This document shows, piece by piece, positions 8,205 to 17,162 of a stretch of DNA of 64,000 bases. Source of the DNA: DATMER01 sp035536935 (GTDB lineage Bacteria > Acidobacteriota > Thermoanaerobaculia > Multivoradales > UBA5704); assembly GCA_035536935.1 (NCBI GenBank), contig DATLNC010000082.1, forward strand, positions 1-64,000. Reading direction: 5' to 3'. The notes beneath the pieces are model-generated. The model was not told the DNA's origin. It saw nothing but the letters and a program-made list of their open reading frames with translations, and searched no databases. The first letter of the stretch is position 1. Every line of letters starts with the position of its first letter. Made by a program: the position numbers and the translations under genes.

Positions 8205-8426
8205 ATGCAAGTCGCCACCGGAACCGTCGTCAATGGGAAGATCGTTTTGGAAGGCGTCTCCCTGCCGGAGGGAGCTGTCGTAGCCATCGTCTCTCGCGGC
8301 GCTGACGAGAACTTCGCGCTTACCGCAGCACAGGAAGACGAGCTTCTCGCCGCCATGGCCGAGATCGATCGTGGCGAGTACGTAACTCTCGAAGAGTTGC
8401 TGCAGTCGTTGCCGAAAAACGGCTGA
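8205..8426 (+). CDS. putative antitoxin of a ParE/RelE-type pair
   Basis: Protein of 73 residues directly upstream of a RelE/ParE-like gene, with a 2-bp gap. The N-terminal half (GTVVNGKIVLEGVSLPEGAV) has the short beta-strand pattern of small dimeric antitoxin DNA-binding folds. The acidic C-terminal half (EDELLAAMAEIDRGEYVTLE) could wrap around a toxin: the phrase RGEYVTLEELL resembles the tail of many ParD-like antitoxins. The identification rests mainly on gene order and size. Such antitoxins usually repress their own operon, though no operator is obvious here. Confidence 0.65.
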   Translation: MQVATGTVVNGKIVLEGVSLPEGAVVAIVSRGADENFALTAAQEDELLAAMAEIDRGEYVTLEELLQSLPKNG

Positions 8427-8428
8427 GC

Positions 8429-8728
8429 ATGCCGCCTCAGGTCAAGATTTCCGCCCGAGCAGCAAGTCAAGTCCAGAAGGCAGCCGAGTGGTGGGCAGAG
8501 AACCGTCCTGCCGCTCCAGGAGCGCTTGGCTCGGACTTCAGCGAGGCCGTCGCCTTACTAGCCGAGCAGCCTGGCATTGGAGCCAAGTACCAAGGAGCAC
8601 GAGCTCCGGGTGTAAGGCGCCTCTTCCTCGGTCGCGTCGGGTACTTCATCTACTACAAGGCTGAGAGCGGCAATCTCCTTGTGCTAGCGCTCTGGCATGC
8701 TAGCCGCGAACACCAACCGGCGTTGTGA
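8429..8728 (+). CDS. RelE/ParE family toxin-like protein
   Basis: Protein of 99 residues with the RelE/ParE fold pattern: an N-terminal strand and long helix (VKISARAASQVQKAAEWWAE), a middle segment (EAVALLAEQPGIGAKYQG) and C-terminal strands containing GVRRLFLGRVGYFIYYK and LLVLALWHASREHQP. The VRRLFLGRVGYFIYY block is typical of ParE toxins, which poison DNA gyrase; RelE members cleave ribosome-bound mRNA. Which activity applies cannot be told from the sequence. It is the second gene of a tight two-gene unit with its presumed antitoxin. The gene looks intact. Confidence 0.8.
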   Translation: MPPQVKISARAASQVQKAAEWWAENRPAAPGALGSDFSEAVALLAEQPGIGAKYQGARAPGVRRLFLGRVGYFIYYKAESGNLLVLALWHASREHQPAL

Positions 8729-8737
8729 GCACCACCC

Positions 8738-9241
8738 CTACGCTACCTTCCTGTACAGCGACTCGTAGTACGCCCGCCCCTCCCGCACCTGGTGAATGCG
8801 TCCCGCCAAGGCCCAGCGGCGGAGGAGGGCGGCGACGCTTCGGGGGTCGGGACGGCGGCGGAGCTTCGCGCCCCAGCGCTCCTGGATCTCGCGGGTGACG
8901 GAGCGGGATCCGAAGGTCTGGTCCGCGGGCAGGCCCTCCACGACTCGGGCGACCATCCGGCTGAGCGATCTCTTCCTGATGAGGTCGGGGACATCCAGGT
9001 CTGGTTGCGGAGGAGGCAGCGCAGCCAGCTTGGCGTGATCCAGAAGCTCGCCGGCGGCCTCGGCAGCGGATCGGAAGGCTTCCAGGCGGGCGAGCGCGTT
9101 GTCGAGCTCGGTGCCGTGGAGCGCCGTCTGCTCGCGATGGATCGCCTCCTGCTCCGCGTGGAAGTGCTTCCGCTCCCTGTGAAGCGCGACCTTCGTCTCC
9201 AAGTTCGCGAGCATCTGGGCAATAGACAGGTTCAGTGTCAT
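8738..9241 (-). CDS. coiled-coil/winged-helix-like protein of unknown function
   Basis: Protein of 167 residues with no recognised family. The first 75 residues are strongly helical and charged (LANLETKVALHRERKHFHAE, then alternating Glu/Arg/Leu), suggesting a coiled coil. After a Pro-rich linker (LPPPQPDLDVPD) the C-terminal 80 residues look like a small winged helix: VTREIQERWGAKLRRRPDPR, VAALLRRWALAGRIHQVREG and a final Tyr-rich strand. A role as a small DNA-associated or regulatory protein is possible but unproven. It converges with the toxin-antitoxin-like pair, ending 9 bases from it. Confidence 0.55.
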   Translation of the reverse strand: MTLNLSIAQMLANLETKVALHRERKHFHAEQEAIHREQTALHGTELDNALARLEAFRSAAEAAGELLDHAKLAALPPPQPDLDVPDLIRKRSLSRMVARVVEGLPADQTFGSRSVTREIQERWGAKLRRRPDPRSVAALLRRWALAGRIHQVREGRAYYESLYRKVA

Positions 9242-9787
9242 CAGGCGCTCCTTCTTTGGCGCAGAGCTGATCGAATCTGCTCCAACATCAATATCCCCTC
9301 TCTGCCGGTCCGCGCAATACGTCGCAGAATCCAGAAGGGACGTCGCAAGTCCTCGTTCTTTCCTGTAAGCATAGCATGGCTCTCGCGGCGGTAAGCTATC
9401 GTCGCGACAAGGAGAGCGAAGATCTATCCGCGGCCAGGACGCGTCGTCTCAGATTCAGACCATATCGCGCCATGCCCTGCCTACTATGCGACATATCGAT
9501 AAAACATGAGACAAAATCCGGCGACTACGCTACATGATGCGTCTTACTTGCTGCGACGCCTGCTTACGGTGAGAGGAGGAGCCATCCGTCTGCGACATCC
9601 AGGTTTGTTCAGAGAGAGAGCAGGGAGGAGATGCTTGGTCATGAGGCGTATATGTCGCACAGTCTGGAAATGTTGCTACATTATGCGCGAGTCTCGTCTC
9701 AGCGATTCCTCTCCCCGCGACAAGGAGAGCTTTCGTTGCGACGACGCTACTGGAGATATCCGAGCGAGACGGATCATGCCTGGGATG
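9242..9787. other. 546-bp gene-free stretch with small repeats
   Basis: No convincing gene is visible, and the base composition is noticeably less GC-rich than the flanks. It contains an exact 15-bp direct repeat (CGCGACAAGGAGAGC at 9403-9417 and 9716-9730) and a 10-bp inverted pair (TGCGACATAT at 9487-9496, ATATGTCGCA at 9650-9659). It lies between two minus-strand genes, so the upstream region of the 8738-9241 gene is at its left side. It could be a decayed insertion or a large regulatory region. Nothing identifies which. Confidence 0.5.
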
Positions 9788-11572
9788 CTACCGCACGGGG
9801 TGACCCAGGCGCTGGATCTCCCAGGCTGCTGCCAGCCGCAGCCGGTTGGGATACGGGGGGTCGACTCGCGGCACGGGGACAGTCGCACCGAGCTGCCGGG
9901 CGAGGAGAGCGGCCTCTTCTGCGAAATAGGTGGTCTCGATCCCCTCTGCCAGGGCTTGGCGGAGCAGCCGGCCCGCCTCGTCCGGCCGGCCGGCGGAGAG
10001 CGCGCCGCGGGCGAAGAGCAGGGAGCGGAGCCCCAGGCTCTCGGGTAGGAGGTCGATGCTCGCGGCGACTCGCGCCGGATTGGCCGGATGCATGCCGCCA
10101 GTCCAGAGAGACAGCAGGGTGAGGGAAGCCTGCTGCAGCTCGTCGCCGGGCGGGGAGGCGCGGAAGGCCTCGGCAAGGCGGTGATCGCATCCGGCGGGAT
10201 CGGCCCGCAGCCAGGCGAGATAGGCGCCCAGGCCGAGGGCGTCGCTCTCCCGGTCGCGCCGCTGCTGGTCCCGCGCTGCGGCTGCCGTCTGGTCAAAACG
10301 CAGGGCGGCGCCCGCCGGATCCCCGGCCTCGAAGGAGGAGATGGCTGCCAGCAGGCGTGAGTCCAAGGCGAGGTCGGGCTGGTTTCCGCGGATGCCTTCG
10401 GCCATGGCGTGGTTGAATGCATCCAGGGCTGCGGCGGGCTGGAGCCGGCTGCGCGCAAAACGCCCGCGCACATACCAGGCGAGCGCATCCTGTCCGGCGA
10501 GCAGGCCGGTCTTAAAGGCGCGCTCGGCCCCGGCCAGATCGCCAAGAGAGGCACGGTCGGCCAGCACGATCCCCACACCGCGGCTCATCTCATGGATCGG
10601 AATGCTCTTGAGGTCGGCGAGAGCCGCGGTATTCCTGCGTTGCGCGAGGTTGTAGTGGGCCCGTCCGAGCCGCATCTGCCAGGCGTCGGGGCGCAGGTTG
10701 AGGAGAGCCGAAAGGGCGGCGCGGACGGCCCCGGCCGTCCCTTCCGCCTCGACACGGGCATAGCGGACCAGGAGCTGGGCAAAGGGAGACGAATCGCGCG
10801 TCAGCCGCTTCTGCGCCGCCAACGCCCAGCGCCGCCTCTCCCCCTCCACGGTCTCGGGAGATCCCCAGAGTGCGCGGAAGGCCGCGGGAATCGGCGTCGA
10901 AGGGTCGGACCGATGCGCGGTTTCGAGCAGATTGACAGCCTGCGCCCGGTCCCCCCTGCTCTTCGCCGCGAAAGCACGGCGCACGAGATCCTCGGTCATC
11001 TTCGAGGATGACCCGAGGTCTGCGACCGTCACGCCATAGCCCGGATCGATCATCGACCGCCGGGTGTTCCACCGGAGAGCCGGCAACACCACCGCGAGGA
11101 GCAGCATGGCGATACCCGCGGCGATGTACGCATGGCTCTTCCGGAGGCCGCGGCCCGCCGGCAGGATCGTGGTGGAAGGGGAGGCCGGAGCGGTCTTGAC
11201 CGGCTGGGTGCTCAGGTCGGGGAGATGGGCCATCCGCGGCTCCTCGGCGATCAGGACCACCGGTGCGTCGAGCCGAAGGCCGGCCCCTCGTACCGTCCGC
11301 ACCACCTTCCCGTGCTCGCCCAGGGTGGTCCGCAGCCGGTGCACGATCTGGGTCAGCGATTCGTCCGATGGCAGGTAGGTTTCGCCCCAAAGGCGCTTGA
11401 GGATCTCCTCGCGCGGCACCACCGCGCCCTTTGCTTCGCAGAGCAGGAGCAGCAGCTCGAAGGCCAGCGGCCGGCATTTCACCTCCCGGCCGCGGATGAA
11501 GAGCTGCCGGCGCGCGGAGTCGAGGGCTACATCTCCAAAGCAGAACCCGCTCTGAATGGACATCCAGGTCAT
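9788..11572 (-). CDS. ToxR/CadC-like membrane regulator with TPR-like domain
   Basis: Protein of 594 residues with three parts. Residues 8-105 form an OmpR/PhoB-type winged helix (EVKCRPLAFELLLLLCEAKG, VVPREEILKRLWGE, IVHRLRTTLGEHGKVVRTVRG). Residues about 148-166 form one membrane helix (AYIAAGIAMLLLAVVLPAL). The long C-terminal part is Ala-rich helical repeat of TPR style (RAFAAKSRGDRAQAVNLLET, ARFDQ-type repeats). There is no receiver domain, so it would act like ToxR or CadC: DNA-binding inside, sensory or protein-binding domain outside. It diverges from the secreted FG-GAP protein gene, a plausible target. Confidence 0.85.
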   Translation of the reverse strand: MTWMSIQSGFCFGDVALDSARRQLFIRGREVKCRPLAFELLLLLCEAKGAVVPREEILKRLWGETYLPSDESLTQIVHRLRTTLGEHGKVVRTVRGAGLRLDAPVVLIAEEPRMAHLPDLSTQPVKTAPASPSTTILPAGRGLRKSHAYIAAGIAMLLLAVVLPALRWNTRRSMIDPGYGVTVADLGSSSKMTEDLVRRAFAAKSRGDRAQAVNLLETAHRSDPSTPIPAAFRALWGSPETVEGERRRWALAAQKRLTRDSSPFAQLLVRYARVEAEGTAGAVRAALSALLNLRPDAWQMRLGRAHYNLAQRRNTAALADLKSIPIHEMSRGVGIVLADRASLGDLAGAERAFKTGLLAGQDALAWYVRGRFARSRLQPAAALDAFNHAMAEGIRGNQPDLALDSRLLAAISSFEAGDPAGAALRFDQTAAAARDQQRRDRESDALGLGAYLAWLRADPAGCDHRLAEAFRASPPGDELQQASLTLLSLWTGGMHPANPARVAASIDLLPESLGLRSLLFARGALSAGRPDEAGRLLRQALAEGIETTYFAEEAALLARQLGATVPVPRVDPPYPNRLRLAAAWEIQRLGHPVR

Positions 11573-11691
11573 TGTATCGCTGGTGAAAACAGAGAAATAA
11601 GGTTCCGGTCAGGTTCCGGTCAGGCGCGGGGCGGCGGCAATCCGCTGCAATGAGGACACGGCCGGAAGGACCGGCCGCATTGAACCTGGAG

Positions 11692-13407
11692 ATGAAGACA
11701 ATGAGAAGCCCGCGCGCCATCGCACTGATCCTCGTGACCCTCGCCTTCGGGACTCCCTTCTCGGTCCACGCAACCTGCTCGCGCCACCGGTCGTTCGGGG
11801 AAAGCATTCTCATCAACGCAACCGGATCGACCCCCGACCTCACACGCATGCCTGTCAGCGCCGACTTCAACGGTGACCTCCTGCCTGACTTTGCAGCCCA
11901 CGATAGCGAGTACTTCCGCAAGCGCGTGCACGTCAAAGAAGACACGCGGGCGACCACGGTGGGCATCTATCTGAACGACTCGACGCCCGGTAATGTGAAG
12001 TTCCTACCGGCCGCCCAGTTCCTCGTGGGGGAGGCCGCCGGGTGCTACAGTTGCGTCAACGAGACTGACCTGCAAGTGGCCGACCTCAATGACGATGGTG
12101 CTCCGGACCTCGTCGCTTCCCTCTCGGCCAACGATGCCGTATACGTTCTGATCAACAAGAAGCTTGGGAAGAAGGATCAGGTCGGCTTCTTTCCCCCCAT
12201 CAAGCTTCGGGTGGGGGAGGACCCGGTCTGGGTACGGATCGGAAACTTCGACGAAGACATCTTTCCCGACATCGCCACGGTCAACCTGGAGCGCCGGCTC
12301 GTCGTCTCGGATGTGTGGAGCATCTCTTACCTTCAGGGGAATGGTGACGGCACCTTCCAGCCCGCCAATACGCTGGTGCTCAGCGATACCGACAGGCTGG
12401 GTTTCACGGACCGCAACAACGTGACGCCCTATGAGCGGCACGAGACCGACGTCTATGTCCTGCCCTTTCCGGGCGGCCCCAGCCTGGATGTGCTCGTCAC
12501 TTCCGGAATCCTGGTCCTGCCGCGCGTCTGGATCATCGAGCCAGGAGCTAAAGGCTTCAGCCAGTTGAAGATGCCGAGACCCAACATCAATCTCACTTTC
12601 CGGCCGGGATTCTACGACCGCACCGGGACCGCTCCCATCGCCTTCTTTGATCCCTTCGAGTTCATCGGTCCCGGCGCGCTCGTGCACGGCCAGCGCTTCA
12701 AGCTCCTCAATCCCAGCTGGGGTGATCCGGCGAACACGGAGCTGTCGGACTTCAACGCTGCGAACATCCACTCGCTCGGCAGGCTGGAGAGCTTCCATCT
12801 AGCAGACTTCGATGGTGACAGGGTGAAGGACGTATTCGCGTTCTTCACCCACGCCATGGTCCTCGGATTCCACAGGCTCAAGGTCAACCCGTTCGCGCCT
12901 CTCGTCGGAGGTGCGGGCGAGGTGCAGATCCTGCGGATGTTCCAGCGCAGTGGCGATGACACGCCCCTCTACCACTCCGCCGCCGTCGCCGACTTCGACC
13001 GGGACAACATCCTCGACATCCTGGCGGGCAGCGACAACCCCAAATTCCCGCTGATGATCTATCCCGGGCAGGACATAGCGCAGGCCGGGCAGATCAAGCT
13101 GCAACAGTTCATGCCGCCTGCGGTTACGGAGGGCGGCAAGGTCCTCTTCACCGGCGATGGCTTCCTGAAGCCGTCGCGCCTCCTCTATGCAACCTTGACC
13201 GAGGTGGGAGGAAAGGGAATCTGGACGGTCCCCATCCTGAGGGACGACATCTTGAGCCAGACGCAGTGGGCTCTGCAGGTGCCGAAGCTGGGCGATGCCC
13301 AATTCTGGAAGAAGAAGCCGGGGCAGATCGTGGTCGCGGTAACGGTCGAGAACGCCTGCGAGAAGAGCAATCCCCCCCTCAACATCACGGTGCGTCCCAG
13401 CCCCTGA
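11692..13407 (+). CDS. secreted FG-GAP/VCBS repeat protein
   Basis: Protein of 571 residues starting with a Sec signal peptide (basic MKTMRSPR, hydrophobic AIALILVTLAFGTPF, cleavage near VHA). The mature part has at least five calcium-binding-like FG-GAP motifs: DFNGDLLPDF, DLNDDGAPDLV, NFDEDIFPDI, DFDGDRVKDVF and DFDRDNILDIL. Repeats of this kind build a beta-propeller. The last 110 residues resemble an immunoglobulin-like (IPT-type) domain (PPAVTEGGKVLFTGDGFLKP). The ATG at 11692 was chosen because it directly precedes the signal peptide and follows CTGGAG; a longer frame opens at 11650. It is probably an outer-surface or extracellular binding protein; the ligand is unknown. Confidence 0.85.
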   Translation: MKTMRSPRAIALILVTLAFGTPFSVHATCSRHRSFGESILINATGSTPDLTRMPVSADFNGDLLPDFAAHDSEYFRKRVHVKEDTRATTVGIYLNDSTPGNVKFLPAAQFLVGEAAGCYSCVNETDLQVADLNDDGAPDLVASLSANDAVYVLINKKLGKKDQVGFFPPIKLRVGEDPVWVRIGNFDEDIFPDIATVNLERRLVVSDVWSISYLQGNGDGTFQPANTLVLSDTDRLGFTDRNNVTPYERHETDVYVLPFPGGPSLDVLVTSGILVLPRVWIIEPGAKGFSQLKMPRPNINLTFRPGFYDRTGTAPIAFFDPFEFIGPGALVHGQRFKLLNPSWGDPANTELSDFNAANIHSLGRLESFHLADFDGDRVKDVFAFFTHAMVLGFHRLKVNPFAPLVGGAGEVQILRMFQRSGDDTPLYHSAAVADFDRDNILDILAGSDNPKFPLMIYPGQDIAQAGQIKLQQFMPPAVTEGGKVLFTGDGFLKPSRLLYATLTEVGGKGIWTVPILRDDILSQTQWALQVPKLGDAQFWKKKPGQIVVAVTVENACEKSNPPLNITVRPSP

Positions 13408-13479
13408 GCACCTGAAACCAGGCGGTCCACGGCGCGGTCGATCCGTTGAAGGGATAGACCGCGTCGCGGACCGCTTGGC

Positions 13480-15390
13480 CTATCCTCTCCAGTCGAGGAT
13501 CTCGTCCACGGTGTTGCGCGACACCGAGTGGTAGCCGGCCCGCGCCTTCTTGTAGATCCGCAGCGCCATCTCGGTCCCCTCGGGGGTCTTCGCCAGCTCT
13601 TCGTACAAGGGCTTGAGGAACTTGCGGCGGCCCATGCTGGTCAGGAACCGGTCGAGGGCCGGGTACGCCGGCTCGTAGCGGTTCGGGATGGCGAGCAACA
13701 GCCAGGCGCTCAGGATCTCCGAGTTCCCGGACTCGGTGAGCTTGAAGGCGGCGTCGAGGTCGGCCATCTTCTGAGGGTCCAGGGGCTTCGGCAGGTTGCG
13801 CAGGAAGTGCAGCCAGTGGTGCGTGGTCCAACCCTTGGTGTCGAGCTGGGCCGCGGGTGTTCCCTGCTGGAGGGCGGCGACGGCCTGGTCCACCTTGTCG
13901 AAGGCGGCCGAGCGGAGCTGCGGCGCGTTCGGCGGCACGCCCGGACCGAAGACCCACTGCTCGATCTGCAGCTCCTTCATCTTCTCGTCGCTGCCCGCGA
14001 AGAGGTTCTGCTTCAGGTAGTCGAGGAAGCGGCGGGTATCCATGGTCTGGAAGGCGAAGGTGTCGAAGTAGGTGCGGAGGAAGCGGTCGAACTTCTCGCG
14101 GCCGACCGACTGCTCCAGCATGCGGAGGAACAGCTTGCCCTTTTCGTAGGCGATGTCGTTCATCCCCTCGTCGGGATCGCGGCCGGCCAGGTTGAGAGCG
14201 AGGTGCGTGTCGGGGCTCTCGGCTCCCAGCTCCTCGACGGTGCCCTGGAGCTCCTGCCGGCCGAGCACGGTCAGCATGTCCGCGTATTCCTTGCCGAAGA
14301 GGGACTCCATGATCCGGCTCTCGACGTAGGTGGTGAAGCCTTCGTTGAGCCAGAAGTCGTTCCAGGTGGCGTTGGTCACCTGGTTGCCGGACCAGGAGTG
14401 GGCGAGCTCGTGCGCCACGAGCGAGACGAGCGAGCGGTCGCGGGCCAGGATGGTGGGCGTCGCGAAGGTCAGGCGCGGGTTTTCCATGCCGCCGAAGGGG
14501 AAGCTCGGCGGCAGCACCAGGATGTCGTAGCGGCCCCAGCGGTAGGGGCCGTAGAGATTTTCGGCCGCGTCGATCATCTTCGGCGTGTCGGCCAGCTCCC
14601 AGGCGGCCAGCTCGACGACCGAGGGCTCGGCATAGACGCCGGCGCGCGAGCCGAGCGGGCGGAACTCCAGATCGCCGACCGCGAGGGCCAACAGGTAGGA
14701 GGAGATCGGCTGCGGCATCTTGAAGTGGTAGACGCCGTCGGCGTTCTTCTTCGTCGGGTTCTCGGCGCTCATGACCGCGAGCAGGTCCTTGGGGACGTGC
14801 ACCGTGGCCTCGTAGGTCATGCGCACGCCCGGGGTGTCCTGGCAGGGCACCCAGGTGCGGGCCAGGATGGCCTCGGACTGGGTGAGCAGGAAAGGCCGCG
14901 TGCCGGACGCGGTCTGCTGGGGATCGAGCCATTGCAGCGCCGCGGCGTCCGGGCTGGTCACGTAGTCGACGTGGACCCACTTGGTGTCGGGCTTGATCTT
15001 CACTTCCAGGGAGCGGCCGAGGAACTTGTCCGGCTCACCCAGCTTGAACTGGGTATCGGCGGCATGGGCGCCATCATCCAGGGTGACCTTGCTGATGGTC
15101 AGGTCGCGGGTGTCGAGCCAGACGCTGCTGGCGCCCGTGCGGTTGTTCAGGCGCAGGCTGGCCCGGCCGGCGAGCTGTTTCTTGGCGAAGTCGACGTTGA
15201 GGTCGAGCTTCAGGTGCTCGACCGCTACCTCGTCCGGGTGCGAGGCAGAGTGCGGATCGCGGGTCGCCGCCGTGAGCTGGGGGGCGGCGGCAGGCGGGGT
15301 TGCGGCCGGAGAAGCCGGACGCGGCTGGTCCGCGCAGGCCATGAGCCAGGGCAGGACGCCGAAGAAGAGCAGCAGGGCCAGGAGCTTCAT
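13480..15390 (-). CDS. M1 family aminopeptidase lipoprotein (LTA4 hydrolase-like)
   Basis: Zinc metallopeptidase of 636 residues. It has a lipoprotein signal (LLALLLFFGVLPWLMAC, lipobox LMAC) followed by a Pro/Ala-rich linker, so it is probably membrane-tethered outside the cytoplasm. Catalytic motifs of M1 peptidases are intact: substrate-binding GGMEN, zinc site HELAHSW (about residue 327) and the second zinc ligand in NEGFTTYVE. The C-terminal helical domain (FKLTESGNSEILSAWLLLAI, FLTSMGRRKFLKPLYEELA) matches leukotriene A4 hydrolase-type members rather than PepN. It probably removes N-terminal residues from peptides. It begins 22 bp after the squalene-synthase-like stop and may be the last gene of the isoprenoid operon, although its function is unrelated. 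Confidence 0.92.
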   Translation of the reverse strand: MKLLALLLFFGVLPWLMACADQPRPASPAATPPAAAPQLTAATRDPHSASHPDEVAVEHLKLDLNVDFAKKQLAGRASLRLNNRTGASSVWLDTRDLTISKVTLDDGAHAADTQFKLGEPDKFLGRSLEVKIKPDTKWVHVDYVTSPDAAALQWLDPQQTASGTRPFLLTQSEAILARTWVPCQDTPGVRMTYEATVHVPKDLLAVMSAENPTKKNADGVYHFKMPQPISSYLLALAVGDLEFRPLGSRAGVYAEPSVVELAAWELADTPKMIDAAENLYGPYRWGRYDILVLPPSFPFGGMENPRLTFATPTILARDRSLVSLVAHELAHSWSGNQVTNATWNDFWLNEGFTTYVESRIMESLFGKEYADMLTVLGRQELQGTVEELGAESPDTHLALNLAGRDPDEGMNDIAYEKGKLFLRMLEQSVGREKFDRFLRTYFDTFAFQTMDTRRFLDYLKQNLFAGSDEKMKELQIEQWVFGPGVPPNAPQLRSAAFDKVDQAVAALQQGTPAAQLDTKGWTTHHWLHFLRNLPKPLDPQKMADLDAAFKLTESGNSEILSAWLLLAIPNRYEPAYPALDRFLTSMGRRKFLKPLYEELAKTPEGTEMALRIYKKARAGYHSVSRNTVDEILDWRG

Positions 15391-15412
15391 TGAATACCTT
15401 TCTATCCCCGGA

Positions 15413-16366
15413 TCACCACACTGCGGGGATCGGCTCGGAAGGATCGGTGACCGCGGGCTCGTTGCGGTCGAGGGCGCGCTGGAGGCGGTGGAGGATGGCG
15501 TAGACCTCCGGACGGCTGAGCTTGGCGCCGGGGCCGGCGGTCTCCACGCGGTCGAGGGTCGCGTGGGCGAGCTGGACAGGGAGGGCACCGAAGGCGACGA
15601 GCCCCCGCTCCGCCCCCGCGCGCTGCAGGGTCAGGATGTAGTCGGTGGCGGTGCGCAGGTCCCCCCGGGCCAGGGCCAGGACTTCGGCGCGGTCCACCGT
15701 CTCGGGGAGATAGCGCCGGCCCTGGGTGGCGTCCGAGGCCGAGTCCTTGAGGATGTTGACGAGTTGTAGGGCCTCGCCGAAGGCACGGGAGCGCTCGCGC
15801 AGGGCCTCGGCCACGGGATCGAGCTCGGGACGGTCCAGCAGGAACAGCTCGGTGAGCAGCTCGCCCACGATCCCTGCCACCACGTAGCAGTACTGCCGGA
15901 GGTCGGTCAGGCTCTCCAGGAGCAGCTCGCCTTCCGTGGTGACGCGGCCGACGAAGTCGGCCATGCCGTACGCGGTGCGCAGCGTGTGGGCCGTGATCAG
16001 CCCGACGGCGGGGGGAGAGAGGGCCAGGAGCTCGTCGAAGACGTAGGGGATTTCCGCCAGCAGGTCCCGATAGCCCGGCTGCTCGCACGGGACTTCCTCG
16101 GCCCAGCGTTCGGCCCAGCGCCGCACTTCCTCGCGATCCGGAGACTCCAGCAGCCTGGCGAAGCGCTCCAGGGCCTCGATGCGCCGGGCGCTCGGCCAGG
16201 CCGCCGCGTCCTCGAAGGTGTCGGCGATGCGGAAGAGGAGGTAGGCGATCGTCACCTCCTGCCGCGTGGGCTCGGGCAGGAGCGGGATGGCGAGGGCGAA
16301 GGTCCGGCTGGAGGCGACGAGGAGGCGCTCCAGCTCTTCCGGTGTGTGTTGCGCGTGCGGCTCCAT
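15413..16366 (-). CDS. squalene/phytoene synthase family enzyme, probably squalene synthase
   Basis: Protein of 317 residues with both Mg-diphosphate sites of trans head-to-head prenyl synthases: DTFED (DxxED) near residue 50 and NILKDSASDATQGRRYLP (DxxxD, followed by GRRYLP). The block YCYVVAGIVGELLTELF matches the squalene synthase form. These enzymes condense two farnesyl diphosphates via presqualene diphosphate; squalene synthases also reduce with NADPH. It is 20 bp downstream of isopentenyl phosphate kinase in an operon that makes its prenyl substrate, which supports squalene rather than carotenoid formation. No squalene-hopene cyclase is in the window. Product assignment is an inference. 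Confidence 0.82.
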   Translation of the reverse strand: MEPHAQHTPEELERLLVASSRTFALAIPLLPEPTRQEVTIAYLLFRIADTFEDAAAWPSARRIEALERFARLLESPDREEVRRWAERWAEEVPCEQPGYRDLLAEIPYVFDELLALSPPAVGLITAHTLRTAYGMADFVGRVTTEGELLLESLTDLRQYCYVVAGIVGELLTELFLLDRPELDPVAEALRERSRAFGEALQLVNILKDSASDATQGRRYLPETVDRAEVLALARGDLRTATDYILTLQRAGAERGLVAFGALPVQLAHATLDRVETAGPGAKLSRPEVYAILHRLQRALDRNEPAVTDPSEPIPAVW

Positions 16367-16386
16367 AGGGAGGTGAGATTGTACCG

Positions 16387-17160
16387 CTACTCGATCGCCG
16401 TCCCCGGCACGTCCTCGCCCAGGAGCGCCCGTTCGAGCAGCCCCGGGGTGAGCCCGTTGAGGAGCAGGGAGCGGATGCCGAGGCGCGTCAGGGCGAGCGC
16501 GGTTTCTACGCGATGCCGCATGCCGCCGGTGACGTCCGTGCCCGCGGGGGAGCCGATCGACTTCGAAGCCTCCTCGAAATCGTCCGCGGAGAGGCGGGGG
16601 ATGGTCCGGCCCTCGCCGTCGTAGACGCCGTCGGTCTCTCCCAGCCAGAGCGCCCGGCGGACGGGGAGCCGGTGGGCCAGGATCTCCAGCATCCGCTCGG
16701 TGGAGCAGATCGCGACTCCTTGATCCAGATCCATCACCACGTCGCCGTAGACCACCGGCATCAGGCCGTTCTTGAGGGCGAGAAGGAGCGGCTTGAGGGC
16801 CAGGTCCGGCTTGCCGCCTTTGAAGACCAGGCAGCTCGACGGCGCGATGGAGAAGGGGGCGACCCCGGCGGCGAGGAGCTTGTCGACGACCTGGCGGTGG
16901 AGCGCGGCGGCGCGCTCCTGGGTGCGGGAGATGCCAGGGAGCTGGGCAGGGGAGCTGAGGCCGGAGGCAATTCCGTGCTCCTGGGCGGCGACGTGCCCGA
17001 AGGAGCCGCTGCCGTGGCCGAGGACGAGGCGCTCAGGGATGCGGGCCGCGGCGCGGGCGATCTCTTCCGCCAGGCGGGCGATCACCTCGGGCCGGGCCGT
17101 CTGCCGCTGCGACTTCTCGGTGATCAGGCTGCCGCCGAGCTTGAGGAGGATGACCTCCAT
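16387..17160 (-). CDS. isopentenyl phosphate kinase
   Basis: Amino-acid-kinase-fold protein of 257 residues. Its N-terminus VILLKLGGSLITEK and the loop LVLGHGSGSFGHVAA (catalytic His56) are the isopentenyl phosphate kinase signature; the distal DVTGGMRHRVETAL block is also typical. The enzyme phosphorylates isopentenyl phosphate to isopentenyl diphosphate with ATP. It is best known from archaea, plants and some Chloroflexi. It lies directly downstream of a mevalonate-type decarboxylase (2-bp gap) in an operon lacking phosphomevalonate kinase, the arrangement expected for the alternative mevalonate route. Acetylglutamate kinase or a fosfomycin-kinase-like enzyme is less likely because of the GSGSFGH loop and the operon. 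Confidence 0.88.
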   Translation of the reverse strand: MEVILLKLGGSLITEKSQRQTARPEVIARLAEEIARAAARIPERLVLGHGSGSFGHVAAQEHGIASGLSSPAQLPGISRTQERAAALHRQVVDKLLAAGVAPFSIAPSSCLVFKGGKPDLALKPLLLALKNGLMPVVYGDVVMDLDQGVAICSTERMLEILAHRLPVRRALWLGETDGVYDGEGRTIPRLSADDFEEASKSIGSPAGTDVTGGMRHRVETALALTRLGIRSLLLNGLTPGLLERALLGEDVPGTAIE

Positions 17161-17162
17161 GA

